From Gautieria morchelliformis (Eukaryota > Basidiomycota > Agaricomycetes > Gomphales > Gomphaceae): 64,000 nucleotides of DNA. The notes beneath the pieces are model-generated. The model was not told the DNA's origin. It saw only the letters and a program-made list of their open reading frames with translations, and searched no databases. The translations under genes and the position numbers were made by a program. Positions 10,939-22,381 of the stretch are shown piece after piece (within the stretch, counting starts at the first letter, position 1; each line of letters opens with the position of its first letter). The stretch covers positions 1-64,000 of the forward strand of contig WHVA01000515.1 of NCBI GenBank assembly GCA_015179125.1, written 5' to 3'.

Positions 10939-13900
10939 TTAGATAATGGACAAGCCGGCAATGATGTGGCGGACATCGCCAATGCACTCGTTGAGATGCA
11001 CCATGACGTCTCGAGCATGCCCAAGCAAAGGTCGGATATTCTCTGGCATTAGAGCTATACGCCGGGGTGACCGCGAGTCGTCCGGTATGGTAGTATGTGG
11101 GTTATCTAATAGGGAAGGCGAATGTGTATTGCGGAAAAGTCGCCGAAAGGGAGTTGCATCAGAATGGCCAGCACGGGAGCATGACCGCGTGTCTACTAGA
11201 TTATCTGGGACTGAACTTATCTGTTGAGGGCTAGATGTGAGTGGTGGTGACGGCTTGTCAGGCGAGGGGTGAATGTCACCGAGACGGAGACGGAGACTGG
11301 GGGACGGGACAGAAGAACTGATAAGAGAACGTTTCGATTTGAGGCGCTTTGTTCCACGGATGGTACCTGACGTCTGGTGAGCCATCTCGATCCTGTCCCA
11401 GTCGGACGAAGACGCGTCTCTCTTAGCGTTCTCTCCGGCCTCGCCAGCGTCAACGTCCGCCTTCGCGACCCTTTGACCAAGTCCGAATAGTCCAGCAAGA
11501 CTCGGACGACGTGTCGGTGGTTTCCTGGGGATAGAACAGCCGTATCGCCGGCAGCCCTCTTAGATGGTGAGGGCGTCCCCGCGGGCTTGAAGGTGAATGT
11601 TCCGGGTATACCAACCGACGGTGCACGGTCAGATGTTGACGAGTCGCAGCTACTTGAGCCCCTCGGCAGTGGTTCCCCAACATTACCCCTGCTCTTGCTC
11701 CCACCCTCAGTTGCACCTGTCCCTTTCCTCAGTCCTCTCCACAGATCTCGAATACCACGTCCTCCCCCACCTCTCCCTTTGCCTCTCACACTGCCATCGT
11801 CACCGGCCTCCTTCTGGGTGGGCTCTACGCCTGCCATCCGGGATCCCATCGGACACCTACATCCGTCTCCAGCATCCCTTGCAAGAGAGCCAGTTGGCGC
11901 GGCGTGAGATCCCTCCCTCCTGCACGACCCGTGGTTGCACGCCGCTGTGCCGCCTTTACCGGACTCGCGAGTGGCGGGCCCGTCGATGTGCCTCGTGGCC
12001 GTGCCGTACCCGCTGACGTCTCCGAGCCCAGCGTCACCGCACGTGGCCGCCGCCCGCGGGTCATCCCAGCAGCGAGTCCCAAGCCCAATGAGGCCTCGTC
12101 GTCAGACCGGTCAGCGTCACCATCTTCATGGCGCCCACCAAGTTCAATAAGAAGTTCGGCACATTCCCACCATACGCTATACTTGGCGTCGAGGCGGTCG
12201 AGTGTGGTTGCATACCGGCTTGGCGTTTGGGGCGGTGTGGCCACAAGAGAAATTTGCGTCTGGTTGGCCTCGACGGGAGGACTGGGGGAGCGGCGTAGCG
12301 AGGGTGTCGCGGCGCTTTTTAGGGGAAAACGAAGAACGACGCGCACGAGCGAGAAGCGTAGGTGAGTTGGGGGAGGGGTGCGGGGTAACCACCAAGGAGG
12401 GAGAAGGATTGGGTTCGGGATCGGTAAGAGCGGCGCGGAGGTCGCGGAGCAGGATGGCATAAGTATGTTGTAAATTTCTGAGCTCTGCTCAAATAGACAG
12501 TAGTACAAGGTCAATATAGTTGTTAACATGATCAGCGAGATGAATGAAAAACGACAGAATGGCTACAATGATGAAGCAGAGAAGAAAGGCGATGACGGCG
12601 AGAAGAACAAAAAATGAAAAGAGGACGCCTAGACCGCCGCTGTTGAGCATTACAGCCGACAGCCAACCGAGTAGAACAAGAATCGTCCATAACATCCATC
12701 GTACGAAGTCACATGTGAGTAATGCCATCCATCGCACGAGCGTCCAAGCCCGTTGGCGCACAAAATACAAAGTAACATCCAAAATGCGCGACCCGGGTGT
12801 TCGCACATATCGCATATATGCGCTCTGAAATATGGAACAGAGGATAGGACTTACGCGCAACACATGCCACAAATTCTTTGACATCCCCCATATCCCGCTT
12901 GATGTCACGCTGGACGCGGGATATCCTATCCGGAATCTTCAGCTGAGGTCTCTTGAGGTCACTTAGGGAAGAGCGACGAGGAGTGGGGCTCGAAATAGAC
13001 TGTTCAGCGGGTGGCGCGGAGAGCGTTAGATTATGTGTAGACAATGATATGAGGGGCAAGCTAGGGGCAAGGGAAAGCGATGCGGCCGTGTTCTGAAATA
13101 CGTGTGGTTTAGACCGAGAGATGTGTAGCGAGGTAGGTGACGTGTCGACTTTCTCAGAAGAGCTAGAGCCAATAGCAGATAGCGGGGAAGAGGAATTGGG
13201 AAAAGTCGAACTCAATGATACGGGAGAGAAGGTGAGATCCGGAGTGCAAGGAGAAGCAAGAGGGAACCTGGAGAAATAGAAGATTGCAGGAGGGTTTGAG
13301 AGGATTGCCCAGGTGGTTGTGTAGCCACAGACGGGCTAGCACCAGAGAAAACCCGTGTTAGTGAAGGGGGCTCATTGCGCTGAGAGGTCATGGTGCCTAT
13401 ATGTATACTCGAATCAGTTCTCTGCACTGGCGTTGGTGGCTTTTGCGAAGAGCTTCTAAGCTTCTTTTCCCAGGCAGCCTTCTTGGCGCCCGGGTTTTCC
13501 TTACTGGTCACTTTGGGTGTCTCATCGGCTTCGTGCACCTTCCATCTTCTCACAGGACTCATTTTAGAGAAGAAGGAGAGAGACGATGGGGACGATGGTG
13601 TGCCAGGGGCAGATGCGGCGGACGCGGCGTTGGGCGTGGGAGATTGAATGGACGAATTTGAGAGGCGGAGATGAGAAGATCGGGATGCGGATGACAATGA
13701 AGGTCGTTCCGGCGGCTCAGATGCAACTCCAGCATAACTTTCGTGGGACAGGTCCTCAGCGTCGCCGTCTCCTGACCAGTCTGACCCAGAACCCCAGCTC
13801 CTCATCTCGCCGTCAGTGTCAGGTTTCGATGATGGCTTTATGTCTCTTGTGCGTTGTACTGGCGCATTTTCGTCTTCGTAGGCGTCATCCCAGCTTTCTT

Positions 13901-14110
13901 CGTCATGTGCATGTGGTGGCGGCAAGGTGGAGGAAGTCGACTTGTGATTGTGTTTTTTGCTGCTCCGCGAGGAGCGATTAGATTGGAACTCGAAGTCATC
14001 GTCCCAGATTTCTGTAGCGTCTATGAAATGGAGATTAACTCTGAGGCAGCAATACTGAACGTATGCCCACCGTTTGGCAATGTCGTGGTTGGCGTACGTT
14101 GCTGTGGCAT
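10939..14110 (-). CDS. Large Ser/Pro-rich protein with acidic WDD motifs, multi-exon
   Basis: The start is ATG at 14110. Exon 1 (14110-14071) joins exon 2 (from 14020) across a 50-nt GT-AG intron, giving in-frame MPQQRTPTTTLPN and then DATEIWDDDFEFQSN. A second acidic motif, EESWDDAYED, follows, then long Ser/Pro/Arg-rich disorder with SPVRRW. Further frames on the same strand carry a hydrophobic region (12830-12490, two or three membrane-like helices), a coiled segment ELRNLQHTYAILLRDLRAAL near 12450, SVWWECAELLIELGG near 12150, and a helical C-terminus (MPENIRPLLGHARDVMVHLN) ending at TAA 10939. Downstream exon borders are unresolved and two genes are possible. Paired WDD motifs recall septation-network regulators such as Byr4/Bfa1, but that is a guess. 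Confidence 0.6.
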
Positions 14111-15478
14111 GAGATGAAAAACGGCTCTAGAGGGTGGTGAAGATCGTTGACACTGAGTCTGTGTCGTATGGTCGTGCTGTCGTGATGTGGTATTTGTTGG
14201 TGGGGTATAAGGAAGGGTGGAAGAAAACGAGTTCGTCTTGACCACGTCCACAAGCGGAGTTCGCCGCCAATCGTAATACGTACACACCACTCCACATTCT
14301 CCAAGCCGTGCTAGGCGTCTTAAGCAACGAGTGAGTCTTCTTCTGACTTTCATGCTGAAGCTGAAGAGGTTCGCACAGTAATAGTGGACACATATTCGTG
14401 TGTTGCACTCTGCGTCAGCTTTGTACCCGTGCCACTTTACAGTTTCACTGACTTGTCTCATATAGTATGCCTTGCTTATTGTTCTGTCCCGATTTCAGCA
14501 AATTTATTCGCCGAAATTAAGCATCCCTGCATATTCTGACACAGCCAATCTTGTCTTTGGAAAGGCGTCCACTAAAACCTAATTAATGCTTAACGCGTAT
14601 CCCACGCAACTTCACCCAGGCGCGTTTTCATGGGGGCCTGCCACAAATCTCGAATGACCACGACACCTTCGATTACTGGAACGCCATTGCGGTCTTTCGG
14701 AACATTAAGGACATTACCATCCAGACTGAGTCGATGATTCTCTTGCTATTCGATTGAGCAATCAGAAGCTTGTGAACACAGCTCAAGTATCTGATCGCAC
14801 TGAATATTTCTTCTTTCATCAACTATTACACGTATGCATGGATAAAATTCGCTCTTTCAAGTAGCCCTATCGGATATTCGGGACAAGCCACGTTCTTGGA
14901 ATCGCCTATGATTTAATCAGAAGGACCCCTCAAGTTTCAAGAGCTAAGCAGCCCTGGGAACCGATACCAGGACGCAGGCTCAGAGTGCTCATACATCGCT
15001 CTCGTTGACGAGACACTCGCTGTACTGCCCAAGGACAAGCTCTTGCAAGGTGATACTACCCCCAACTGCCCATCCGGAGTGCTGCAAGTCTGGTCCTTGC
15101 AGGATCGATGTTCGGGTGGACGCGCATCAAACTCATGAAGTCCCTTGCCTTGATTTTGTCTTGGCTTCAACATCATGCCACTGTCCTCCCATTTGCTGCA
15201 CAGGCAAATTTGAGGATTGCTGCAGACTGTGGAGTTTTTCACTGCGGCCCACACCCAAATACACTCGTGATGACGAACGTGCCTGTGGATGGTCACTGGC
15301 CCCGATTGTGAGTGGTCCCTCGGCGTCTGTTGTCACCAGTTGTCTCTAGTAGAATATTACTCTCAACTTTGCCCCTGGTAACCCGGATTTCCCCATACAC
15401 GAATCCAGAGCTCCTTGCTTACACAGATCTGGGGTGAACGTTTAGGACGACTCACTGACTGAGCCTTCATCACCGCTT
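14111..15478. other. Upstream region and unassigned frames
   Basis: Probably contains the promoter of the gene starting at 14110. Between 14930 and 15345 several frames on both strands stay open for 60-119 codons, but none has a recognisable domain. No repeat structure was noticed. Confidence 0.3.
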
Positions 15479-15784
15479 GTGCCACCCCGTATCGGAGAGT
15501 ACCACATTGACAACAACGATTCCATGACCGAACCTCCCTCACCACCCTCCCAGTCCCGAGTTGAAGTCAGCGTTGTCGATGATTCTCTGACAGACCCCGA
15601 CTCCCCAGAGGTTCCCACTCACATGAACGCTAATTATGATAGCGCAAGAGGAAAATCTGACCCAAATTCATCTACAGATATGTCCAATTATACGTGGTTG
15701 GTCACTCAATCCCAGATCGTTCCCTGCCCTCGCAGGTGCGGCGGTATCTGCCCCTACCAGTTCATACCCCGCGTGTTCTTCTAG
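15479..15784 (+). CDS. Hypothetical Ser/Pro/Asp-rich protein fragment
   Basis: An open frame of about 100 codons with disordered composition (MTEPPSPPSQSRVEVSVVDDS, trimmed here). It may extend upstream in frame. Another open frame continues at 15694-16080 and ends in a basic segment (RKRHPMSRQPNSKHRKL), so the two may be exons of one gene. No known domain. Confidence 0.25.
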   Translation: MPPRIGEYHIDNNDSMTEPPSPPSQSRVEVSVVDDSLTDPDSPEVPTHMNANYDSARGKSDPNSSTDMSNYTWLVTQSQIVPCPRRCGGICPYQFIPRVFF

Positions 15785-16175
15785 TTCAGTACATCTGCCG
15801 GGAACAGACGGACTCACACACAACCGCATTCCTCTACGGAGCTCGAACGCAGACTGTTCAACAGGTTCTACTTTTAACAGTGAGTTTACACTACCCGCGT
15901 GATACGGCACTAACAGCTAGGAAGAGGCATCCCATGTCACGACAGCCCAACAGCAAACATCGCAAACTGACAGAACGCGCAAATAAAACTAGGATGCGTA
16001 TTTTCGTCCGAGGGATCAGACCAAGAGACCCCTTTGATCAAAGGCGGAGAGACTTTCAATTAGAAGACTGTAACAAATGATGATTGTTTGACAAACTGCC
16101 AACGAACAAAAGGACTGCAAGTGAGCGTGACACGGCGCCCCTTTATCATAACGGAGTGTCATCGCCGTGTCTCAA

Positions 16176-16218
16176 CGAATGGCCCTTGTTTGTAATGATG
16201 ACAAACAAGGGCCATTCG
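16176..16218. repeat. Perfect 18-bp inverted repeat, 7-nt loop
   Basis: The arms CGAATGGCCCTTGTTTGT (16176-16193) and its exact complement (16201-16218) enclose AATGATG. It lies inside a weak open frame. It could form a hairpin in DNA or RNA. Confidence 0.9.
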
Positions 16219-16286
16219 CTGTCTGCAAACACACTCCACTCAGCCACCATGCCCAGTCCTCCCAAGAAACCCCTGCCTAGCAGCAA

Positions 16287-16607
16287 GTGTCTGACATTGC
16301 ATATCACTGTCAGTCTGTAAGAGCTGTGGCAGATTTCGAACTTCTCGAAGTCCATCTTCACAATGACAAGAAAATTCGATGTGTCATCTGTCAAGTTTAC
16401 GATGCACGATCCGGACGCAGCAGTTCTTCTTCACACAATCATACTAGAGGACATACAGGTATTATGGAGAGATGGAATCTTCAACAGCAGAAACAAGAAG
16501 CAGAGGCCACTGCCGCTGCAGCCTTATATCGCAATGTGCAAACAGCAGAAATACACTCCCTTGGAGAAGTTGACAATGTCCTAATGGAGCCGGTGACTAA
16601 GGCATGA
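16287..16607 (+). CDS. Hypothetical protein with a C2H2-like zinc-finger pattern
   Basis: The frame encodes about 106 residues. KKIRCVICQVYDARSG is followed by HNHTRGH about 15 residues on, a Cys-x2-Cys/His-His spacing reminiscent of a degenerate C2H2 or BED-like finger. A Gln/Glu/Ala-rich helix (QQQKQEAEATAAAALY) comes next. Such short finger-plus-helix frames in agaricomycetes are often the 5' exon of Plavaka/KDZ-type transposons, but no transposase core is visible downstream. The true start is unclear; an ATG in good context lies at 16250 in another frame. Confidence 0.3.
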   Translation: MSDIAYHCQSVRAVADFELLEVHLHNDKKIRCVICQVYDARSGRSSSSSHNHTRGHTGIMERWNLQQQKQEAEATAAAALYRNVQTAEIHSLGEVDNVLMEPVTKA

Positions 16608-17959
16608 GCAGCGCAGTTCCGGTACAGGATGAATGCAATACATGGATGCTGGTGGGTTACTTCTTGGCGTAACGAGCTATGCTGATATGACGAAAGCGAT
16701 CTGACCCATTGTCATTTGTCGAGGCTTTTGACTCTGTCTTGGGGGCACTGCCTGATCATCCCTAGCTCTAGGTTCTCTTGACCAAGGTCACAGGCCCTAC
16801 TTTATTGGTGAATTTATTTTCATTCCAAACCTTGATTTTCGCCCGAAACAGATTTATTTTTCCTGTTGTCGGTCTGTACTTCTATACCAAGACACAATTA
16901 TCTCTACTGGATTGAGCCTCACATATGTCTTGTTTCTCATCTCTCCCTTCAAACGCATAGTATGACGACAAAAACCACCATCCCCTTTGCTAGCATCAGT
17001 GAGCAGGACCCGGCTATTTATTCTCCCATTGACATTGGCTGAATCATGGACACCACGGTAAGTGGAAAGGATACATAGAGGTGGTAAGTCTGAATATACT
17101 GTTACAGTATTAACAGTGTATTCAGACTTATCATCCCTATGTATTCTTTCCCGCTGTATGTCAAGCAGCACAATACGAATAATGGTTGGATCAGTCAGTC
17201 ATACGGAGTATCAATTCATCAGAATTCAAGTTATTATTGTTAGAATTGGGGGTTTTTTTTTTTTTTTGATAAGATAACTGTAAGTCACTGCTTTCTTTTT
17301 CTGTAAGCACCACCCCTTAAATAGTAAACGCCATTCCCTTCAGTCTCGACATCACAAACTCAGCAGGAGTAGCGTCGAATCGAGGTTGACTATTTGGGCT
17401 TGAAGTTGACTATGAACTTACATAGATAGCCCCATGGGAGTTGAATAGGGGCGCTGATGCTCTTGAGTGCCGTGCGAGGTGCTTCGTGGTCTATGTCATA
17501 CGTGGATAGGTACTACGGGGAACAGTGTGCCACGGCGGTAAGAAGGTAATAATATGCATTGAAACCGTGCCTAGGCTTCAGATATTTTACCAGAAAAAGA
17601 ACCCCGTCTCTCCTGGAAAGTATATACGCTCGGTCGAGCTTCATGTCAGTGTCAAAGAATACGGTGACAACTCAGGGATGTACACGAGTACGCCTCCAGA
17701 AGGTGAATATATGCAGTAGCTTCCACTTGGTACAACACCGGTGAGCTGGATGATATGATGAGTACTCATGGCAACCGAACTAAATAGAAAGGAGTGCTTT
17801 TTAAAAAAGATCTATTTATCATCATCAGGAAGAAACTCGTGAGGGCCGGTGACAGCTATCGTGTGCAGTGTTTACTTGGCTCCATTCAAAAAGAATGATG
17901 GTATACGCTTCTAAGTTGTAACACGCACAGTGGACGGAAATGGGTCATACTCTCACGAC
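16608..17959. other. Gene-poor stretch containing one long hairpin
   Basis: Apart from the hairpin at 17066-17149, I see a T-run of about 16 near 17253 and short frames without domains. Confidence 0.35.
17066..17149. repeat. 39-bp imperfect inverted repeat, 6-nt loop
   Basis: The arms 17066-17104 and 17111-17149 pair over 39 positions with five departures from Watson-Crick. Read as RNA, four of the five are G.U wobble pairs and one is A.C. The loop is about 6 nt. Confidence 0.85.
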
Positions 17960-18295
17960 TCACGGGCAATCAATGCCAATCATGTCAAACGCTAATTGCA
18001 CGGTTCTCGCATTGCCGGTGGCTAGCAAGTCTCTGTTATGTAAACGCTTTAAGAGTTGCCCAAATTCAAGTTCCCGGGCGGTGGCTGTGAGACGTTGAAA
18101 ATTCAAACAAAGATGAGGGACGTCGGTGACGACAAAAGGAAGATTTACATCAATGATATCAGCTAATTTGTTTCTTAGGACGTCAATCTGCCATTTAAAG
18201 GGTGAGCGCTGAGCGCTGAGGGTCAAGAAGTCCGGCTTGTACCTGTGGAATGAATGGTGGTCAAGTTCAAGGCTCTCCAGGCATGTAGATCCCAT
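17960..18295 (-). CDS. Hypothetical protein fragment
   Basis: An open minus-strand frame of about 110 residues with ordinary composition, for example VVTDVPHLCLNFQRLTATA. The Leu spacing faintly recalls the LRR-like tails of fungal F-box proteins, but no F-box is seen upstream. It may be an exon fragment. No function assigned. Confidence 0.25.
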   Translation of the reverse strand: MGSTCLESLELDHHSFHRYKPDFLTLSAQRSPFKWQIDVLRNKLADIIDVNLPFVVTDVPHLCLNFQRLTATARELEFGQLLKRLHNRDLLATGNARTVQLAFDMIGIDCP

Positions 18296-19366
18296 TGCAG
18301 AAGGGTCACTTAGTAAGCGGCACGCGGTTCAACTTGAAGTTACATAATTTCCCCGCGGCATTCAAACAACTCGGTCAGACTCTTCACAATTACTACGTTG
18401 TGGATTTGATTATCCCTCATCGACTGGCGATTCATTCTTTCATTCTCAACTTGGTAAACTCCCGCAGCAGCAATTTCAATCGCCTCAGAGCAGGGATTGC
18501 CCAGCCGTATTTCTCATACTACTCGGCTCATATGTGGAACACATCATCACAAACACAGTGCTGGTTTTGCTATGTTTCTATCAGGGCAAGTCTTCCGAAA
18601 CCAATCGTGGGACCACGGGCGGCTTGACTCTTGATGCACCTCTGTCAGCCCTACATCTCATGTCGCTGTATCGTGATATCACGTTTCGGATAGTCTTGGA
18701 AGATCACCAGCATTCCATCGGGCCGCGTTTTTCTGCTGGTTGGGGCTGTCAACTTGCGCAGCACGCTATATACCAGTACCATCAACACACAGCTATCCCT
18801 CCATTTGTTGCTAGAAATGCACCACCTATATATCATGCATCTATGGTTCCAATCCCTGGAATGTCTCGCGACATCTTGTCTGACTTGCCCTGTGTGGCCT
18901 GGATGTCACTCTCTGGACATGGTTACGCTTGCCGTCCGCAATCCTGAAAATGGCATGAATTTTGACTCTGAACCATAATTGAACGACGATGTTTCCATTC
19001 TGGTTAGTGAGGTCGACATGCTAGACAGCGAAGAAAATACCGCGCGTCCCAGCAACTGATCGCATCTCGTATATTCAAAGTGTGTAACTGGAGGAGCCAC
19101 TTTGTGACAACGATCGCTCGCGTACTCCTTTAATTCCACAACATTAGAAGGAAGGCCAAACCTCGTTCAGGACTATACTAGTCATCTCGAGGTTGCTTAC
19201 CTCCATTTAATTTCATATGCGCAGATCTCATAGTTCGTATTCTTATTACTATTGACAGAGACTGTCTAGCTAATAAATTGCCTTTATCACACCAATTTGT
19301 TCTTCTGAATCCTGTCGGCGTGAACGATCACATCCTGGCCCCACGCCTTCAGAGAAAAAGTCCCAA
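18296..19366. other. Ambiguous frames on both strands
   Basis: Plus-strand frames at 18295-18627 and 18534-18978 and minus-strand frames at 18906-19139 overlap without a clear winner. None has a domain. Probably decayed or non-coding. Confidence 0.25.
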
Positions 19367-19757
19367 ATGCATTGGGCCATGTTACTGCATAATGAGCTCC
19401 AGCGCCAGAGTAGACTAAGTACGCTGAGCTGGGACGACAAGGGGGTTGGCCCTTCCCACAACGTAGTCTGGACATCAGTTGTGTTGAGTGCGTTTTGCTG
19501 CATTGAATCAGTTCAATTTTCTCATAGTTGGTACAGTCAACGAGATTGAATATGGGCGTGGAAGTGCAAGAAAGAAGCAATCTGCTCGCGATGAAGCTGC
19601 AAAGAACGCATTAGAAACCCTCCAAGACGAACTGTTTGAGCCCGTTAGTTTGATTCCTTCCGTTCCTTTAGGTTGGCTTACCGTCCTGGAAACACAGAAT
19701 ATTATGACTCTGGAGCACCAGAGAACCCAGGGAAATTTACTTGGAGCGATGGTATGA
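19367..19757 (+). CDS. Small single-domain dsRNA-binding protein
   Basis: Exon 1 (19367-19487) and exon 2 (from 19528) join across a 40-nt intron (GTGCGT..CTCATAG). The joined protein is about 116 aa and is dominated by one double-stranded RNA-binding motif. LHNELQRQSRLSTLSWDD forms the first helix and turn, GPSHNVVWTSVVLIGTVNEI the strands, and YGRGSARKKQSARDEAAKNA the Lys-rich second helix. Known dsRBMs bind A-form RNA through the GPxH loop and the KKxA helix; both are present. No nuclease, helicase or second domain is seen, so it would act as a free RNA-binding module. The C-terminus after ETLQDE is less certain because a further intron is possible. Confidence 0.75.
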
Positions 19758-20319
19758 AGAATTGAAGATCCAATAATCGAGCATGGCATTGTTACTTGAT
19801 GATCACCAAGGAACTGCCCATGTGGCACGCTTGCAAGCACGTCCTTGTCGCTCCAACATGGTGTCTCCATTTATCTCGCTCCAGTTTGCCACTCGATCGG
19901 TTCGATTCGTATTCGGTCTCGCTTCGCCCCCCACCCCGTTTAGCTCTGCTGCACTAGCCATGTTACTAATGCGTATACTTATTGATTGTATGACTCTTGT
20001 GATTACTATTGGTATTTATTCCGACCGTGGCCCACGTACCCGCGTAAGCTCCATATAAAAACTCCATCCCCGTTTCCTCACACACGATCCATACCTAACG
20101 GGCAAAGGTCATGATGCGCTGTATTGGAACAGTTTACGTGATACGTAGGCTTGCATACCTATGCGTTTCCTGGTGCCTATGTTAATCTGCTGCTGCATCT
20201 CGACACTGGGCAATGACATTCGCCGCCGCCGCGGACCTGGGAGTGATCCTGCATTTGAAGTCCTTGGGACGGCTAATAGAAAAGCATTGGCGAAACAATA
20301 CAAGTGAATTGGCTTCTTA
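19758..20319. other. Intergenic region between the dsRNA-binding gene and the P450
   Basis: Convergent 3' ends. No gene, repeat or RNA structure supported. Confidence 0.4.
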
Positions 20320-22381
20320 TTAGGCGTACCTCATAACGCCAGAGGTATACTCAATAGCTATAGGGATTTCCTTTCCATGCTCATCCAAGTCGGGGGTGAT
20401 CGTGAAGACTGCTAAAATAGACACAACTGCAAGCCACACGGTGGCTTCAGCTAAATTCCGGCCAGGGCATGAACTGAGCCGTGCATAATAAATGAAGTGG
20501 GTGCGCGCAGTAGTTCTGGAGGATGTTCTCACCGCCTCCCATATCCAAACACGTGGACTCTGGGGTCTTCCAGAGCACTGCCCAGATAACGCTCCGGAAT
20601 GAACTCCATAGGTTGCGGATAGTGCTCCGCATCATGAAGGATTGCCCTGTAGAAGCCTTGAGGATGGTGTGATCTACTTCTCAGTAACTGGACACACCAG
20701 ATGTTGCTAAGTAGGATTGTCCCCTTTGGTAACAAATAACCTTGATACATGTTATCTTCAGTTACGCGATGGGGCAACCCTGAAGGAGAATGGCAATAAG
20801 TGAGGTAGGTAGTCAAGCACGAAATATCCATGAACTATGACTCCTTGGACAAGTACAGAAACGACAAATATACTTCCGGCAAAGGATTGCATAGATTTGA
20901 GACTGACCAAGATTTCCCGGCGGATTCCAACGATGTGTTTCCTTTATGAGGGCCTCCACGAACGGCAGCTTTAGTGTGTTCTTCTCCTCAAGTGCTGGAA
21001 GCCTATGGAGTCCTACCACGGCATCTATTTCAGCCTGTGCTCTTCTTTGAGCAGCGGGGTTGAGAGCCATCGCGAGAATGAAGGTAGTCAACGTTGATGT
21101 TGTTGTCTCTACACCAGCTATGAGCAGAGAAGAAATTTCCCGGACAAATGATAGGTATGAGCAATGAATATTGAATCGTTTGATTTATACAGACCGGAGT
21201 AAGAGGTGGTTGCAACTGAGCAGCCAGCAGCTATGTATTCAGGGTCCTTCTCGTTGCTCAGGAAGGCTGATACGAAACACGGCGAGATACTGCCATTTTC
21301 CTGACATGGTAATTAGTGGAATTTGTTAGATAGGTAAGTGAAACAAACTAGGTTTCGCTTCGCCATTGCTAGAGGCAATTGATACAGACTATCACCAAGA
21401 CGTCTCCCTTCTTCCGCTTCTCGCTGGAACCCTGCACCGGGGAACCATGCAGGAAGGTGCTTCACTTGATTGAACACATGTCATCTGTCATATCAGACAG
21501 GCCATGGACCCAGAACCATCTTGAGATCTGCTTACGCATTGGGAACGTATTGACCCAGTATGAGGTTGGAATGCCCGCTCGGGATGAGTTGATGACCGCG
21601 TCATCGTTCAACTTGATTAAGGGATCGGCCTGTTGAGCCTGGTGGCCATAGAATACCATCAAAATAATGCTGCCGGCGGTCCTAAAATTTCAGATGCTTC
21701 CTGTTAGCAAGATGGCAAAATGGGAGAGGCTTTATTATATTACACCCGTAAGTGCTGGATAAATTCCCTGGGAGACTCGGAGATATTACAAAGTAGTCGG
21801 TTTACTTCCCTTTCCTGAATGGGCGCATAGGCGGAGAGCATTCGCGGATTCATGGCTTGAAAGAGGAGTTTCCTGGCGAGGCGCTGCTTCTCCACGTAGT
21901 GCATTAGACCTAAATTCCAATCAGGGTATCCCATCCTACAAGGGATAATAAGCCTTGGTTGCGGTACACGGCAATTAAATTGAAATGATTATAACTGAAG
22001 GTGTGGTTCTTGGGAACGTGTGAACTCACAGTTCTAGCATGGGAAAGGGTGGTCTGTCAGCAGAAAGTGCGGCTTTATTCTCGAGAAGTTCATTTGCTGC
22101 TTCAGCTGTGTGAAGAACGACGATATTCTGTCCGAACACTTTGAATCCGAGGATGGGGCCGTATTGCTTACTCCACTGAGCGTAGGTTGCCCATTCTTGT
22201 TGTTTCGGCACTATGAATGCGGCCCCCAGAAAAGGGAAGCCTCGAGGTCCAGGGGGTATGGTGCCAAAGATGGGAAGAAGAGAAGATACAGTGTCAGGAG
22301 AATAAAGGCCAGACCCAATGATAGCCTGAGCGCATAAGTCGTTTCAGAAGCTGGCGTGCTGGTGATGTCGAAGATGTCCAT
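20320..22381 (-). CDS. Cytochrome P450 monooxygenase
   Basis: ATG at 22381 gives a hydrophobic N-terminal anchor (LSLGLAFILLTLYLLFF). All core P450 motifs follow in order: PPGPRGFPFLG hinge, the I-helix AGVETTTSTLTT, ExxR in IKETHRW, the PER motif in FIPERYLG, and the haem loop FGYGRRSCPGRNLAEA, whose Cys binds iron. Introns are short GT-AG; rejoining restores FPMLKHLPAWFPGAGF, MLELMGYPDWN and HLRVTAGSIILMVFYG, which supports the exon model. The stop is TAA at 20320-20322. It resembles the O-methylsterigmatocystin-oxidoreductase-like group of basidiomycete P450s. An ER-membrane enzyme oxidising an unknown small lipophilic substrate is expected. The anchor and the PPGPRG hinge lie in different frames, so there is a 1-nt shift or an unseen intron near 22260. 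Confidence 0.93.
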
